A DNA stretch of 64,000 nucleotides from Haematococcus lacustris (Eukaryota > Chlorophyta > Chlorophyceae > Chlamydomonadales > Haematococcaceae): NCBI GenBank assembly GCA_030144725.1, contig JASKMD010000017.1, positions 9,385,029 to 9,449,028 of the forward strand, in the 5' to 3' direction. Numbering within the stretch: position 1 is the stretch's first letter; each line of letters starts with the position of its first letter. The translations under genes and the position numbers were made by a program. Under the pieces are notes generated by a model. The model was not told where the DNA came from. It was given only the letters and a program-made list of their open reading frames with translations, and made no database searches. Below, one piece after another: positions 1 through 10,500 of this stretch.

Positions 1-2672
1 GCCTCAGCAGGCTGCTGCTGCTGCTGGGTCTTGGGTGGCTTGTCTCGCAGCCGCTTGTACCCCAGGCCAGGGTACTCCTTGCCCTTGGCTGGCAGCTTCC
101 CCTGCTCTGGCCAGTAGCACAGCTCCAGTGGGCGCCACCTGCTCTCCCCAATGCGCTGCATGTTCAGCGCTGCATTGCAGTCCCTGTCCAGCCACCTGCC
201 TGGCTGTGGGGCTGGCTTTGCCTTGGCAGCCTTGCCTTTGCCTTTGCTGGGCTCAGCTGCCGGCTCAGCCTTGGTGCGCTTGGTGCGCTTGGCTGGCTGG
301 GGAGTGCTGGGCCCTGGCTCTGAGGCTGCTGTCGGTGTGGCTTCCTGGCTGCTGCGTGGGGCCTGTGGGGGCTTGCGGGGGGCTACTACCGGGCACCACA
401 TCATGCCCCGCACTGGCTGGCCACGCCCCTGGCTCCAGGCTGGGCGCACCAGGCGAGGTTCCACCTGCCCTGCTGGTGGCTTCCTGCCTGCAGGCCTGGT
501 GGCACTGAGTTTGTCCAGCTCCTCACAGGGCTGCTGGCCATTCACTGCTGAGCTGACCCGGCTGGTGCGGTGCTCATCCACAAGCACCACCCTGCCCCGC
601 CGCTGGTCTGTGCCCCTGGGCCTGCACACCACCTTGCGGCAGGCACGCAGCACCGCATCAGCACCCCACCCACCCCCAGTGCCAATGGTAGCAGCGCCAA
701 AGAACACCACCAGCTGCTTGGCATGCCCATGGCGCTCCATGGACACCTCAGCCACCTCCTCCTCCAGCTGCAGCCATGCACACAAGGCACATACATGGTG
801 GCTGACATGGTGGCACCAGGTTAGGCATGGCACAGTCAACTACTCCTTCATATCATGCCCAACCCACCACCTCCCAGTGCCTTACCCTCCCTCCCACACA
901 CCTACCCACCCACCCACCCTCACCTTGTTGAAGAACTGCTCCAGCGCCCGGTCCTGGGCTCCGTACAGCCTCAGCCGCTGCCGTGCCCACTTGGGGTCCA
1001 GGTACAACTCACACACCGCATCCCAGGTGGCCAAGGTGACGGTGATGTGCTTCAGGTTTGCCTCCAGGGAGGTGCCGGCTGAGCTTGCTGCTGCCAGGTG
1101 CTGGAGGTGGGGCTTGATCGGTGCTAGCCACCGCTCAGTGTCACGGCGGGCATTGTTCAGGCCGCTGGAATGCTTCACCTGGCCCTTGGTCAGCTTCCAC
1201 CGGCGCAGCTGGTCTGCCATCAGCTGGCCTGACTGCGGATCCCACACCCCAGAGGCTGCGCTGACTGCCTGGGTGACGCCGGGGTCGATGCCCACCCCAA
1301 TCTGGGTCAAACACAAACTCACGCATCTCAGCTATGCCCCTGCCTATGGGGGAGCCCCACTGCATGAGCCGCTGCTGCTGCTGCACTTGGGTGGCTGCTG
1401 GTGCTGCTGCTGCTGGCAGCTGGGGGTGGGCCTGGAGGATGGGGAAGGGGGCGCGTGTAGTGCACGCACACGCTGACACCATCTGTGTCCACCAACCTCT
1501 CGAAAGCAAACTCCTTGTTACGGAGCTTCTTGGTGTCGAACCACCTGGCCCATAATGGCTCAGTGCTGGCTCTGAAGTGAATGCTGCCCGGGCACCTTGG
1601 TTAGGCCCAGCTGCTTGCACACCCCATGCAGTACCCTGCTGTCCACCTTGCTGAAGTGCACCCCCACCCTGGCCATGGGGGTGAGGGTGAAGGGGGGTGG
1701 GCAGGTCAGAACCCGGGGACCAACCCCACGCCTCTTGCCGCGCTTTGGCTGCCCTGGTGCGGGTGGGGTGGGGGGCTGCTGCCACCGCTCTAGCCACCGG
1801 CACACATGCACTGCATGGCGCATGCGGCAGGGTAGGGGCAGGGTGTCCTGCAGGGAGCCTTGCTTCTTCATGCCCAGTAGGCGGCGGTGCGTGTTGGCCT
1901 CCTCTATCAGGTCCACCACATGCCCCTCGTCCAGGGTGGCGGCCTTCAACTCCGAGCTCTTGGCGTTGATGCCATACCCGCACGCCATCCTGATGAACAG
2001 CTGCGCCTCCTCGCCACTCCAGCCTAGCTGGGCCCTGGCTGCCTTGGCGTACAGCTTGACAATGCGCTCTGCAGGTCAGGTCAGGTCAGGTCAGGTCAGG
2101 TCAGGTCAGGTCAGGTCAGGTCAGGTCAGGTCAGGTCAGGTCAGGTCAGGTCAGGTCAGGTCAGGTCAGGTCAGGTCAGGTCAGGTCAGGTCAGGTCAGG
2201 TCAGGTCAGGTCAGGTATAAGGTCAGGTATAAGGTCAGGTATAAGGTCAGGTATAAGGTCAGGTATAAGGTCAGGTATAAGGTCAGGTATAAGGTCAGGT
2301 ATAAGGTCAGGTATAAGGTCAGGTATAAGGTCAGGTCAGGTATAAGGTCAGGTCAGGTCCAGATCCAGATCTAGGTCCAGGTCCAGGTCCAGGGTCTAGT
2401 CACCACCATCACTTGCCTGGGTTGGAGTAATGCTGCTGCATGGCCACCGCCAGCTGCATGGAGCGTGCGTCGATGGTGTTGGCGTCACCCGCCAGGTTGA
2501 TGCTGCCCAGCTCCTGCAGCTTGGCCAGCAGCGCCTGGTTGCTGGGGTCCTCAAAGGCTGGCATGAGCATGCGGTGGCGGTGCCGAACAAGGCGCCGCTG
2601 CAGCTGGTTGTAGACTGTCTTGAAGTTTGGGTTGGCAAAGAACTTGCAGAAGTCTTTCAGCTGCCTCAGCAT
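1..2672 (-). pseudogene. Fanzor-type RuvC nuclease, family 2 (copy A), frame-broken, 3' end outside window
   Basis: Reads leftward. The first recognised coding block (2397-2672) is followed by an intron holding a pentamer array (about 2071-2396). A block then runs from about 2070 to 1560 and includes CPPPFTLTPMARVG and KVDSRVLHGV, the segment that precedes RuvC in Fanzor/TnpB proteins. Next comes FERLVDTDGVSVCVHY near 1500. RuvC-I is GVGIDPGVTQ near 1290. The exon ends at 924 and the next begins at 767 in the same frame. RuvC-II is VVLVDEHRTSRVSS near 580 and RuvC-III is LDRDCNAALN near 190, after a K/P-rich linker. All three acidic residues are present and mutually in frame from RuvC-I on. 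Between about 1600 and 1330 the reading frame changes at least twice with no plausible intron, so this copy is probably inactive unless these are sequencing errors. The stop lies left of the window. The assignment rests on motif order and on similarity to the other copies here. Confidence 0.75.
2073..2355. repeat. (AGGTC)n array with AGGTCAGGTATA variant units
   Basis: Pure 5-bp AGGTC units run from about 2073 to 2215, then a 12-bp derived unit (AGGTCAGGTATA) repeats to about 2350. The array fills an intron of the copy A nuclease. On the minus strand it reads CTGAC-CTGAC and leads directly into the CAG acceptor at about 2071, so it forms the polypyrimidine and branch-point region of that intron. 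Confidence 0.85.
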
Positions 2673-2989
2673 CGCCGCATCTCAGCCACGTGGGTTCTAT
2701 TTATGCTACGCACATCCCCGGATAGAGCACTCAGTAGGCTACGGGGTGAAGCTTTTTTTTGAAGTTTCGGATGCCCTGGCGACTCTGCAAGGCCCCACAA
2801 GGTGTGTAGGCCATAGTTACATTACCTTGCTGGGCAGTTTGTGTCCAGTCTCTCACGCCCGCCCTGCGCTTGTGTGACGAGCTCGTGTTCATCTCCGCTG
2901 TGGTCCCCTGCTGCTTCTCAGCTGCAGGAACAAGTGGATGGGTGAGCAGCCCTCGGGGTGCAGCAGGAGGGGTGGGCAGCCCAGGGGCA

Positions 2990-3125
2990 ACACCAGCACC
3001 AGCTGCCTGCTGCTGCCAGGGGGGGCAGCAGGAGGGGGGGGCAGGTCAGGGGCGGCACCTGCACCAGCTGCCTGCTGCTGCCAGGGGGGGGCAGCAGGAG
3101 GGGGGAGCAGGTCAGGGGTCGGGGG
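2990..3125. repeat. two-copy GC-rich tandem repeat of about 65 bp
   Basis: Two near-identical units, about 2996-3058 and 3060-3122, each contain CACCAGCTGCCTGCTGCTGCC followed by a G-rich tract. No convincing gene is seen from 2680 to 4100. Open frames here are GC-rich shadows without motifs. Confidence 0.6.
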
Positions 3126-3547
3126 GCGGGGCTGGGGCTGGGAGGGGTTAGGAGGGGCTGGGAGGGAGTTAGGTCACGCCAACGTATGTTCCCACAGGCG
3201 TACTTAATAAAATGACGTGCTTATTTCTCCAACAGCTGTGTCGTTGGGTTAGGAACAAAGTTGACACTCGAAAGTCTGGAAAGTTATAGTGGTCAGCTCA
3301 CAGCATGCCGATTTGTGCAAGGGGGTCCCTTTTTCTGTGTGGCTGGCTAGAGAGACCTCTTTCCATTCGCACCTCGCTGCAATGTCGAGTGTCAACTTGC
3401 CCAACGACGGTCCTCCGACACCGCCTGCACCAAGAAAAGACTCGCGAAGCCCGGCCCGGCGGGCTGAACATTGGATGTACTTCCTGCTCGATAGCAGTCG
3501 CAGTCCAATCACTGATGCCGCTACATACCAGTTTTACAACTAATGGT

Positions 3548-3745
3548 GAGCAGCTCAGATGTGTCCGCGATCGCTTGCGCCGGCATGGCCTCAAACACTA
3601 GAACTGACGCGCCGCTTGCCAGAAGACGCGCAGTAACTCGCAGCTGCCAATGTGACAAACGCTATCGAAAACGGTGCAGTATTGATAGAGTATTTGCATG
3701 AAGATTACCAACCCCATGGTGGGACCACCTGAGTTACACCGCGAT
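3548..3745 (+). repeat. dispersed repeat, copy 1 (second copy at 20128-20285)
   Basis: The segments around 3555-3595 and 3698-3740 match 20135-20175 and 20230-20270 (shared strings CGATCGCTTGCGCCGGCATG and GCATGAAGATTACCAACCCC). The middle has diverged by indels. Both copies could encode a short peptide starting ATGGCCTC, but the reading frames differ, so I treat it as a dispersed non-coding repeat of unknown type. Confidence 0.55.
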
Positions 3746-3898
3746 TTCAATGAGGCGAGGCGAGGCGAGGCGAGGCGAGGCGAGGCGAGGCGAGGCGAGG
3801 CGAGACGACCATGTGTGCATCCTGGCCACTGATTTCAAATGTCGACGATTCCTGGCCACACATGGTCGTCTCGCCTCGCCTCGCCTCATTGAAATCGC
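3741..3898. repeat. long inverted repeat with GGCGA-rich arms
   Basis: The left arm (3741-3817) starts GCGATTTCAATGAGGCGAGG and runs through about ten GGCGA pentamers to ACGACCATGTGTG. The right arm (3856-3898) is its reverse complement with only about three pentamers. About 38 nt separate the arms. It would form a stable hairpin and may be a small foldback element; only the pentamer count differs between arms. Confidence 0.75.
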
Positions 3899-4084
3899 AG
3901 TGTTAGGGACCTAGGTTAGGGACGGTCACTCACCGGCACCACGCGAGCAGTTACGCGCTCGTTACCCTGTTATCTGATGTAGTTGGGTTGTTTGGATCTT
4001 AAACAACCCTCACCCCCTATCACGACCTCCTAGATGAGCCAGACGGCCTCCTTAACGGTCTCTTGATCGCCAGTAAAACCCACC

Positions 4085-4098
4085 TATATCATAAACAA
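4085..4098. repeat. 14-bp direct repeat, left flank of Fanzor copy B
   Basis: TATATCATAAACAA here is repeated exactly at 7367-7380 on the other side of Fanzor copy B. Bases outside the 14 differ. It may be a target-site duplication or a site of flanking homology. Confidence 0.5.
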
Positions 4099-4108
4099 CT
4101 CCTGAACC

Positions 4109-4330
4109 CCACAGCCCTCATGCTACACCAAAATAAAGCATGAGTTGGAATCGAACCAGGCTGCGAGCTCATCATTGTAAAGGCTACTGACAGTGTGCCT
4201 ACTGCCCACTTCAGCTCAGCCTTCTGGTGTGTGTGCCTGTTGCCAGTGCCTGCGCCTGTGCCACACACATCCCCTTTGTTAGGGGTTCATTGTTTTTTTT
4301 GTTGGGATTGTCTTGAGCTGTAGCTGGCTA
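4109..4330 (-). ncRNA. candidate omega (guide) RNA / right end of Fanzor copy B
   Basis: This non-coding segment lies directly 3' of the copy B stop. It is conserved with the segment 3' of copy C (18096-18342) and the remnant at 52680-52800, although copy C is badly decayed. Conserved pieces are a CCCCT/AGGGG stem (4271-4275 with 4281-4285) whose loop varies between copies; a block around GGCACACACACCAGAAGGCT; a block around GTAGCCTTTACAA; and a terminal hairpin with perfect 8-bp arms CTCATGCT/AGCATGAG (4117-4124 and 4137-4144). Similarity stops near GGGCTGTGGG. In TnpB/Fanzor elements the guide RNA is encoded at this place and its guide is the DNA just beyond the element end. The RNA itself is inferred, not seen. 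Confidence 0.55.
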
Positions 4331-7222
4331 TTGCTGCAGCTTGCGCTGCCACTTGAGCAACAGGGGCTTGTCGGCTATCTCCACCCACTCCTGGCCTGGC
4401 TGGCCTGGCTTTGGCATGGCTGGGCGGTTAGTCCAGTAGCACAGCTCAGTGGGATGTGGCCCTGGGCCGACTGCACAGCGGCGGATGTTTAGCGCGGCTG
4501 AGACGTCCCGGTCATAGAACCTGCACATGGGTGTGGGAGATGCATGAAGTCACCCCATGCGCCATGTCATGTGGGATATGCTCATGGCATGCACATGTGT
4601 AGGATTGGGTCTGTGCTTACCTGGTGATGTTGTTGATGCTTGTTGAGCACATCAGGCCCCGGACTTGGGAACGCTTTGCCATGCTTTTCACTGGCCGCAG
4701 CCACCTGCATGGACACATGGGGCAATGCACATTTGTAAGATGTCTCATCTTGACCCTACCTAGTCACCTTGATTCCACCACCTCCCAGCACTGCCAACAA
4801 CCCCCTATCCTCGCCCCCCTCACCTGAAGGACTCAGGCGGCGTGTCAAGGAGGGTCTCGCTGGGGGTGTTGTCGGCTGAGCTGACCCGGCTGGTTCGGAA
4901 CTCGTCCACCAGCACCACACGCTCTGGCCTGAACTGCTTCACTGCCTCCTTCTGCATCTGGCTGACAGGGACACCCCTGCAGCCAATGGTGCCGCTGCCC
5001 TTGAAGCCAGCTGCCCCATAGGCCAGGGCCAGGATGCGGTCCGGCCACAGCTTCTTTGCCTGCTTGTTGACCTGCAGCCACATATAGCAAGGCACAGTGG
5101 CACACATGTGTAAGGTCAGGTATAGCAGTAGCAACAGAGGCAACAACAGCAGCAGCTGGCTAGGTGAGCTGACTTTGGTTGGCTGCTGCCTAGCTCGTGG
5201 GTTAGGGTTCTTGGGCCTTACCTTGGCCCAGAACGAAGCAACCACGCGCTTCTTGCCACAGTACAGCCGGAACTTGGCGTTGGCCCAGCGCTTCTTCGAG
5301 ACCTCGGCCCACATGGCGTCGTACGTCTCCAGGACGGTGTCGGCGAACCGCCGGTATGAGGCCAGCGAGCTGGGCTTGCTGCTGACCTGGGACAGGGCTG
5401 TGAGCTGCGGCTTCACCTTGGCCAGCCAGATCTTCGTAGCCTGGGCCTGCCGCGTGATGCCACTGTCCCGGTAGTACTGCCCGGCGGTTAGCGTCCAGTG
5501 GCGCACTGACACCACTGAGCCGTCGGCGCTGCGCTCCTCGTGCGCCACCGTGGCCATATTCGTCTTGCCCGGGTCCACGCCAAGCCACTCCGCGTGGAGG
5601 TTGGCCAGCGGGTTTACTGCGCCCATGCCCTTGGCCATCCGCGGCAGCTTTGCGGGTGGCGCTGCAGGCTTGGGCCGCAGGAACATCACGCTGATGGCGA
5701 CTCCATCGGTGTGCACGACCTGGTCGAATCTGTGATTGGGGCTGGCGAGCTTTTGGCGGCGAGGGTCAGGCAGCAATGCATCCCACCGGCTGGCCACCTG
5801 CAGCCACCATAAACACCACCAAGGCACCTCATCTGAAGGCTGCCTGAAGGCTCACAAGGCAGGCACAAGGCAGTTGACAACACACATGGCAACTGACTGA
5901 GCAAAGGCTGGTACCTGACTGCAAGGAGCACTCACCTTGCTGTTTGAAGGCCCTTCGATGTAGTGGCCCGGCCTCGCTGGGTCAGGTAGGGCACCGTTCC
6001 TGAACTTGTCCAAGGAGGTGACCCCTGCCTCCGTCAGCACCCCCAGCATGCCGGCGTCACTCATCAAGCCGTAGAGGACGTTGGTGTCGATGAAGATGTG
6101 CCGAGCCTGGCACTTGCTGGTGGGGGTGAGGGCATAGGGAGTGGGGGGGCGGGGGGGCCTTGTCGACAGGTTGGTGGGCTGAGACTGCTCCCAAGGCACC
6201 ATATCAAGCTGCCAGGCTGCCATGGCTGCCTCCATTTCTCTGGTGGTGTGCACCGCATGGCGCAGTAGCCGGCCACGGTTTGCTGGATCCTCCACCCAGT
6301 CATCATCCACCTTCTCCCCCTCCCCCAGCTCAAGCAGGCCCCGCTGCAAAGCCACCTCAGCCTGCATGGCTGCAGTCACCACCACCCCACCCTCCCCCAC
6401 CAGCCAGGTGACCTCCCAGCCGCACACCATACGGCGCACGTAAGTGCACTGCCGCTTGGACCAGGCTGGCAGGTGCCCACCAACCAGCCCCCTCACCCCG
6501 AATCGGCGCTGGTGCTCGTTGGTGCCCAGCAGGACCTTGGCCCCGGCCAGGGACACTGACTTCTTCAGCCTGCCAGCGAAGAGGAGTATGAGGATGTTGC
6601 TGAAAGCTGTCTCCAGCTGCTTGCCGACTTGGTCCACCATGTTCGTGTCGGACAGGTGGCGGGGGATAGCTTCGAGGCGGGCACACAGGTCGGGGTGCGC
6701 TGCCAGCACGGCAGCGACTGCTGCACTCGGCTGAGTATTCTCGCCCTCTCCGGGCAGGCCGCGGCACAGCTGCAGGAACAGATTCCTGCAGCTCAGGTTC
6801 GGGATGTCTGCTGCGGAGACTGGGATGTCTGTGTCTGTGTATGACAGTGGCTGGCCTTGCGCGTCAAGCTGGTCGGCTACGTGCAGGGTAAACAAGTCGC
6901 GCACGAGGAAGCCCAACAGCAGGCTGCCAATCACCCCTCGCTCGCTGATGCCCTTCACTCGTGGGCGCACAGCCTTGTCAAGGAAGGCATCCCAAAGCGC
7001 TTGCGGAAGGTGGTCGATGAGGTGGTCTAACTTGGCCTTTCTTGCGTGGAACGTATTGTCTCTGCTGCGGGCAGCGCGGGCCTCTCCTGAAGCCTTCCTT
7101 TTGCGCTGTGCCTCGGTCAAGTCGGGTTGGCCTGCCTCGTCGCGGTCAACTATGTCGAAGTCCGGGTCCTCCGGCACTGCTCTAGGCCCACCCACACCGG
7201 TTCGTCTCTTCTTCCTCGCCAT
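4328..7222 (-). CDS. Fanzor-type RuvC endonuclease, family 1 (copy B), apparently intact
   Basis: Five exons read leftward: 7222-5936, 5797-5222, 5071-4824, 4704-4621, 4520-4328. All have GT-AG junctions and compatible phases, and the exons sum to 2388 nt (795 residues plus stop). I chose the start MARKKRRTG at 7222 because it opens a basic, NLS-like N-terminus shared with copy C. Residues 1-429 form the N-terminal half, including YALTPTSKCQARHIFIDTNV. HTDGVAISVMF lies near 460. RuvC-I is WLGVDPGKTN (Asp near 504), RuvC-II is VVLVDEFRTS (Glu near 678) and RuvC-III is FYDRDVSAALN (Asp near 737). This motif order is that of TnpB/Fanzor RNA-guided nucleases. The zinc-ribbon region is reduced to one Cys (RGLMCSTS). 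Host-type introns exclude a bacterial contaminant. Activity is inferred from intact motifs only. Confidence 0.82.
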
Positions 7223-7299
7223 AAACAATAACAACGCGAGGCAGCAACATATACTAAGGATTTTCGGGTTTGTCACACACATGTCTACATTCAATTAGA

Positions 7300-7348
7300 C
7301 AATTCTGCCAAGCCCAGGCCAATTTCACCGATGTCACGGCGCGAGTAA
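7300..7348 (+). repeat. 49-bp duplicate of a receptor-kinase exon segment
   Basis: This stretch matches 7743-7791, inside the first exon of the downstream receptor kinase, at all but two positions. It lies between the start of Fanzor copy B and the 14-bp direct repeat at 7367-7380. It may be a captured host fragment within the element or a relic of a truncated paralogue into which the element inserted. Confidence 0.7.
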
Positions 7349-7366
7349 AATTAAACTATAATAAAG

Positions 7367-7380
7367 TATATCATAAACAA
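7367..7380. repeat. 14-bp direct repeat, right flank of Fanzor copy B
   Basis: Exact partner of 4085-4098 (TATATCATAAACAA). The two copies enclose the nuclease gene, its 3' tail and the 49-bp host-exon fragment. Confidence 0.5.
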
Positions 7381-7538
7381 AGGAAGATGCAATTGAATAA
7401 TGGTGCATTAAGGAGACGACATGAAAAACAACACAGAAAGTTCTGAATGCTCTGACTGACCTATGAGCTTGTGCCTAGGAGCTCGTGCACCACCGGCCTT
7501 TATAAGCTTGTCATTAATCCCAGGCCGAGGACGCGCAG

Positions 7539-10500
7539 ATGAGCTATTTTCTCTGGCTGTGTCTGCTATGGGCCACTGTCCGTAGCCAATCGATGATTAA
7601 TCTCGCGTCAGACATTGCAATCCTTACGGAGGCAGATGGTATACGCGCGGTGTTGACGACGTCAGCATTTCAGCTCCCTGGCGTGTGGAACGCAAGCACT
7701 CTGGTCTTGGAAACCCGCACAAACCTGACCACGCTGGGTGCTCAATTCTGCCATGCCCAGGCCAATTTCACCGATGTCACGGTGCGAGTAACACGGTTTT
7801 CCCTGGCTTTTGGTTCGGATGGCCATTGCAGGCCAGCTGCCGCCAAGTCGGACTTAGAACGCCGCTTTCTCTTAAGCTCTGCTCTTCTGTACCTGATGCA
7901 GGTGTCCAGTTCTTCAATAGTGATCGGTGATTGGAGCTTTCGAGCACAGGCCATCAAAAGCTTGACCATTACATGCAGTGGTGTCACCTCTACCTCCGTG
8001 GTCTCACAGACAAGATGTGCGGCAGGGCATGTGAGCAGCAATAAAACTTTTGCAGCAACCGTCATGGGTTTACAAGAGGGCCATGACAACATCACAGTGT
8101 TTCTGGCACCAGAAGCACCGTTTTGGATGCTTCCTTCTCATGGATGGGGTAACACTTCCAAAGAAGCAACCACTGCCCCGGTGATTATCAGCAAGAACGT
8201 TGTCTGGAGAGGTGCTGATCCTGGCAGCTACACATGGCTGGACTTTCAAGCAGCTGGGGCGCAAATCCTCATTCGTAATAATGCCACCCTCCTTCTCTGG
8301 TAAGCCCACGATAGACAGTACCAGATCGGTTGTCCATGGCAATGCTTGTCTCACAATTGTACATCTGATTTGCTTTGCAAATGCAGGGGCCTGGGCCTGA
8401 ATAATTGTGACATGGCAGCACCGTACACGTTCCCTGCGTCATCAATGATTGCATTCTACTGGAATTTTGTGAGGTAGGCACATACATTTTTTTCACTGAA
8501 CACACACAAGCACCACTCCCAATTGTCCCCAAGACCTTTCTCCCTGACAATGCATTCCACATTGAAGCCCGTTGTGGTCCTGCCTGTGCCACTTGACCTG
8601 TTTCCTGCTGCAGCCATTGCTTGGGTAGCTATTGTGAACAGAACCCCTTGTACTCTGCACCCTCAACCACCTTCCTGATGTCTTGCATGGAAGGGATCGC
8701 GGGATTCAATGGCTGTACCACACCGCAATGAACGACAGTCAGTAGGCTCCCTCACCCCCGTTTCACTGCCCCTGGCCTACCCACCCATACATCAGCTGAC
8801 ATCATGCAGCTGGCACAGGCAAGGAACACTGGAACCACTAACTAGCGCAATAGACTGGACACAGGGAGAGCGACACCTTGCTTGCTAGGGAGTTGAGGAC
8901 TATGTGTGAGTAGGCACCTTCATGAGCTGGGAGCTGATGGGAGCCATCCAGTCTGCTACATTCCATGCCAGGTGTTGAGTCATGCCTTCCCTCACCACAC
9001 CTTGGAGTCAGGGTGCGGTTGCAGTGGCCATGCGCTGTCGTCTGTGCTGCAGGAATGGCACCTCCACAGTGCGGCTGACGCTGCAGAACGTCCTGCACAT
9101 TGCCTCACCAGACACCTACTCTTACCTTGCTTACTGGTACGTAGCTGGCTAGTGCACTGCCTGCACATTGCTTGCACTCGGCCCATGCTGGGCCGTCACC
9201 CTCCTGCCACTTGCACTACTGAAGGCACGTCAATGGCGCATGTGCTATGGCTAGGCACAGCTCAGTTGCATGTGTCACCATGTACTGCATGCTGCAGGTA
9301 TGCCCGGTACCTGTCTCCCATCTCCGTCATCTCTGACTCTGCCAACTGGATCTCAGGGGCGAGCAACTTCAGGCTAGAGCGTTTCACTGTCAGTACGTGG
9401 GAATGTATGGAATGTATGGGAATGTATGGCTGCAACTCGCTCATAACCTCAGTAGTTTGCGGCTTCGGCTCAGATCACTCAAGGTCCCTATCCCTTTGGT
9501 TACTCAGTTTGATGCCCAGCGACCTTTGCTCTACAGCAATCACTTGCCTGGCTGCACATGTCCTGCTGCACATCACCACATACACCTTCACCTGACCGGA
9601 CCTGCCCTGACCTTCCTCCAGCATTTTATACTGTCCTTCCCTGATGGCTGCTCCTCTCTGCTGCAGCCTTCACTTGTCTCACCTGTTTCTCTACAGCTGT
9701 CTGTTGCCTAAGCGTCAGCCTTCATGTCAATCCCTAGTTGCGGCCAAACTTACTTCCTTGCCCTGATACTGCAGCTCGCCTTGTCACCCAATGGCAGCAA
9801 CACAATCGTGGTCGCAGTCAAGCACTACAACAGCTGGTTGACCCGCAACGTCACCATGATCCCGGTGCGTGGGCAGTCAATGTCCGGTTTGTGAACCCAG
9901 CTGGCACAACGCCTGCCTGACGCACAGGGTTGGAGCACCCCTGCCCCTTCATACTACCCCACCAGTACATTGCACAGCCACTTGTTCCATCGTATCACCT
10001 TTGCCACCGCAGGGCAGCTTGGACAGCAAGCCATGGCCCTTGCTGCCAAGCCTGCAACACACAGGCATCCTGGACTGGGCTGTGGACCCATTCACGGCCC
10101 TGCCTTCTGCAGCCACAGCCAGCACACTGGGCAGGTTACAGGCGTCCCTGGCAGCTGCAGCAGTGCAGCCATATGTGATCCAAACCAGTGACCTCCAAAT
10201 TCGCACTTGCACCAACTCTAGCTCCAGCGTTATGACCCCCCTCGCAAAAAACAGCGGTGGGCGGCAACTTCTCGCCTCCCGCCCCATCCCCTTCTCATCT
10301 CCAGTGCCTGGGCCCTCCTGCATCCCGCCCATAAATGTCCTAGCCGATGCCACCATGTGGTGGCAGGGCCACCCCTTGCTTAACTTGACAGCTGACCTTC
10401 AAAACCAGGCTTCCCTGCTCAAGCTGAACACCACCACGCACATCACCATCCGCAACCTAACGCTCATGAACCTCGCTTACCAGAACCATGACAGCCGAGG

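Noticed and set aside
151..1476. 441-codon plus-strand frame across Fanzor copy A
   Set aside because: Antisense shadow of GC-rich coding DNA; it has no motifs, while the minus strand has the RuvC signatures.
3289..3543. 84-codon plus-strand frame (MSSVNLPNDGPPTPPAPRK...)
   Set aside because: No family recognised, no flanking exons with matching phases, and a partly inverted copy of its start lies at 3241-3270; not enough to call a gene.
4145..4170. tRNA T-loop-like string GGTTCGATTCC in the copy B tail
   Set aside because: No acceptor, D or anticodon arms fit around it, and copies C and D have other bases there.
6100..6210. Possible extra intron in exon 1 of Fanzor copy B (a GT near 6206 and CAG near 6118)
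   Set aside because: The matching segment in copy A (PPPFTLTP...) shows that this stretch is conserved coding sequence, and the exon stays open without an intron.
1..7222. Bacterial IS605/IS607 TnpB contamination
   Set aside because: The nuclease genes carry spliceosomal introns and share codon use and repeats with the surrounding algal genes; no TnpA is present.
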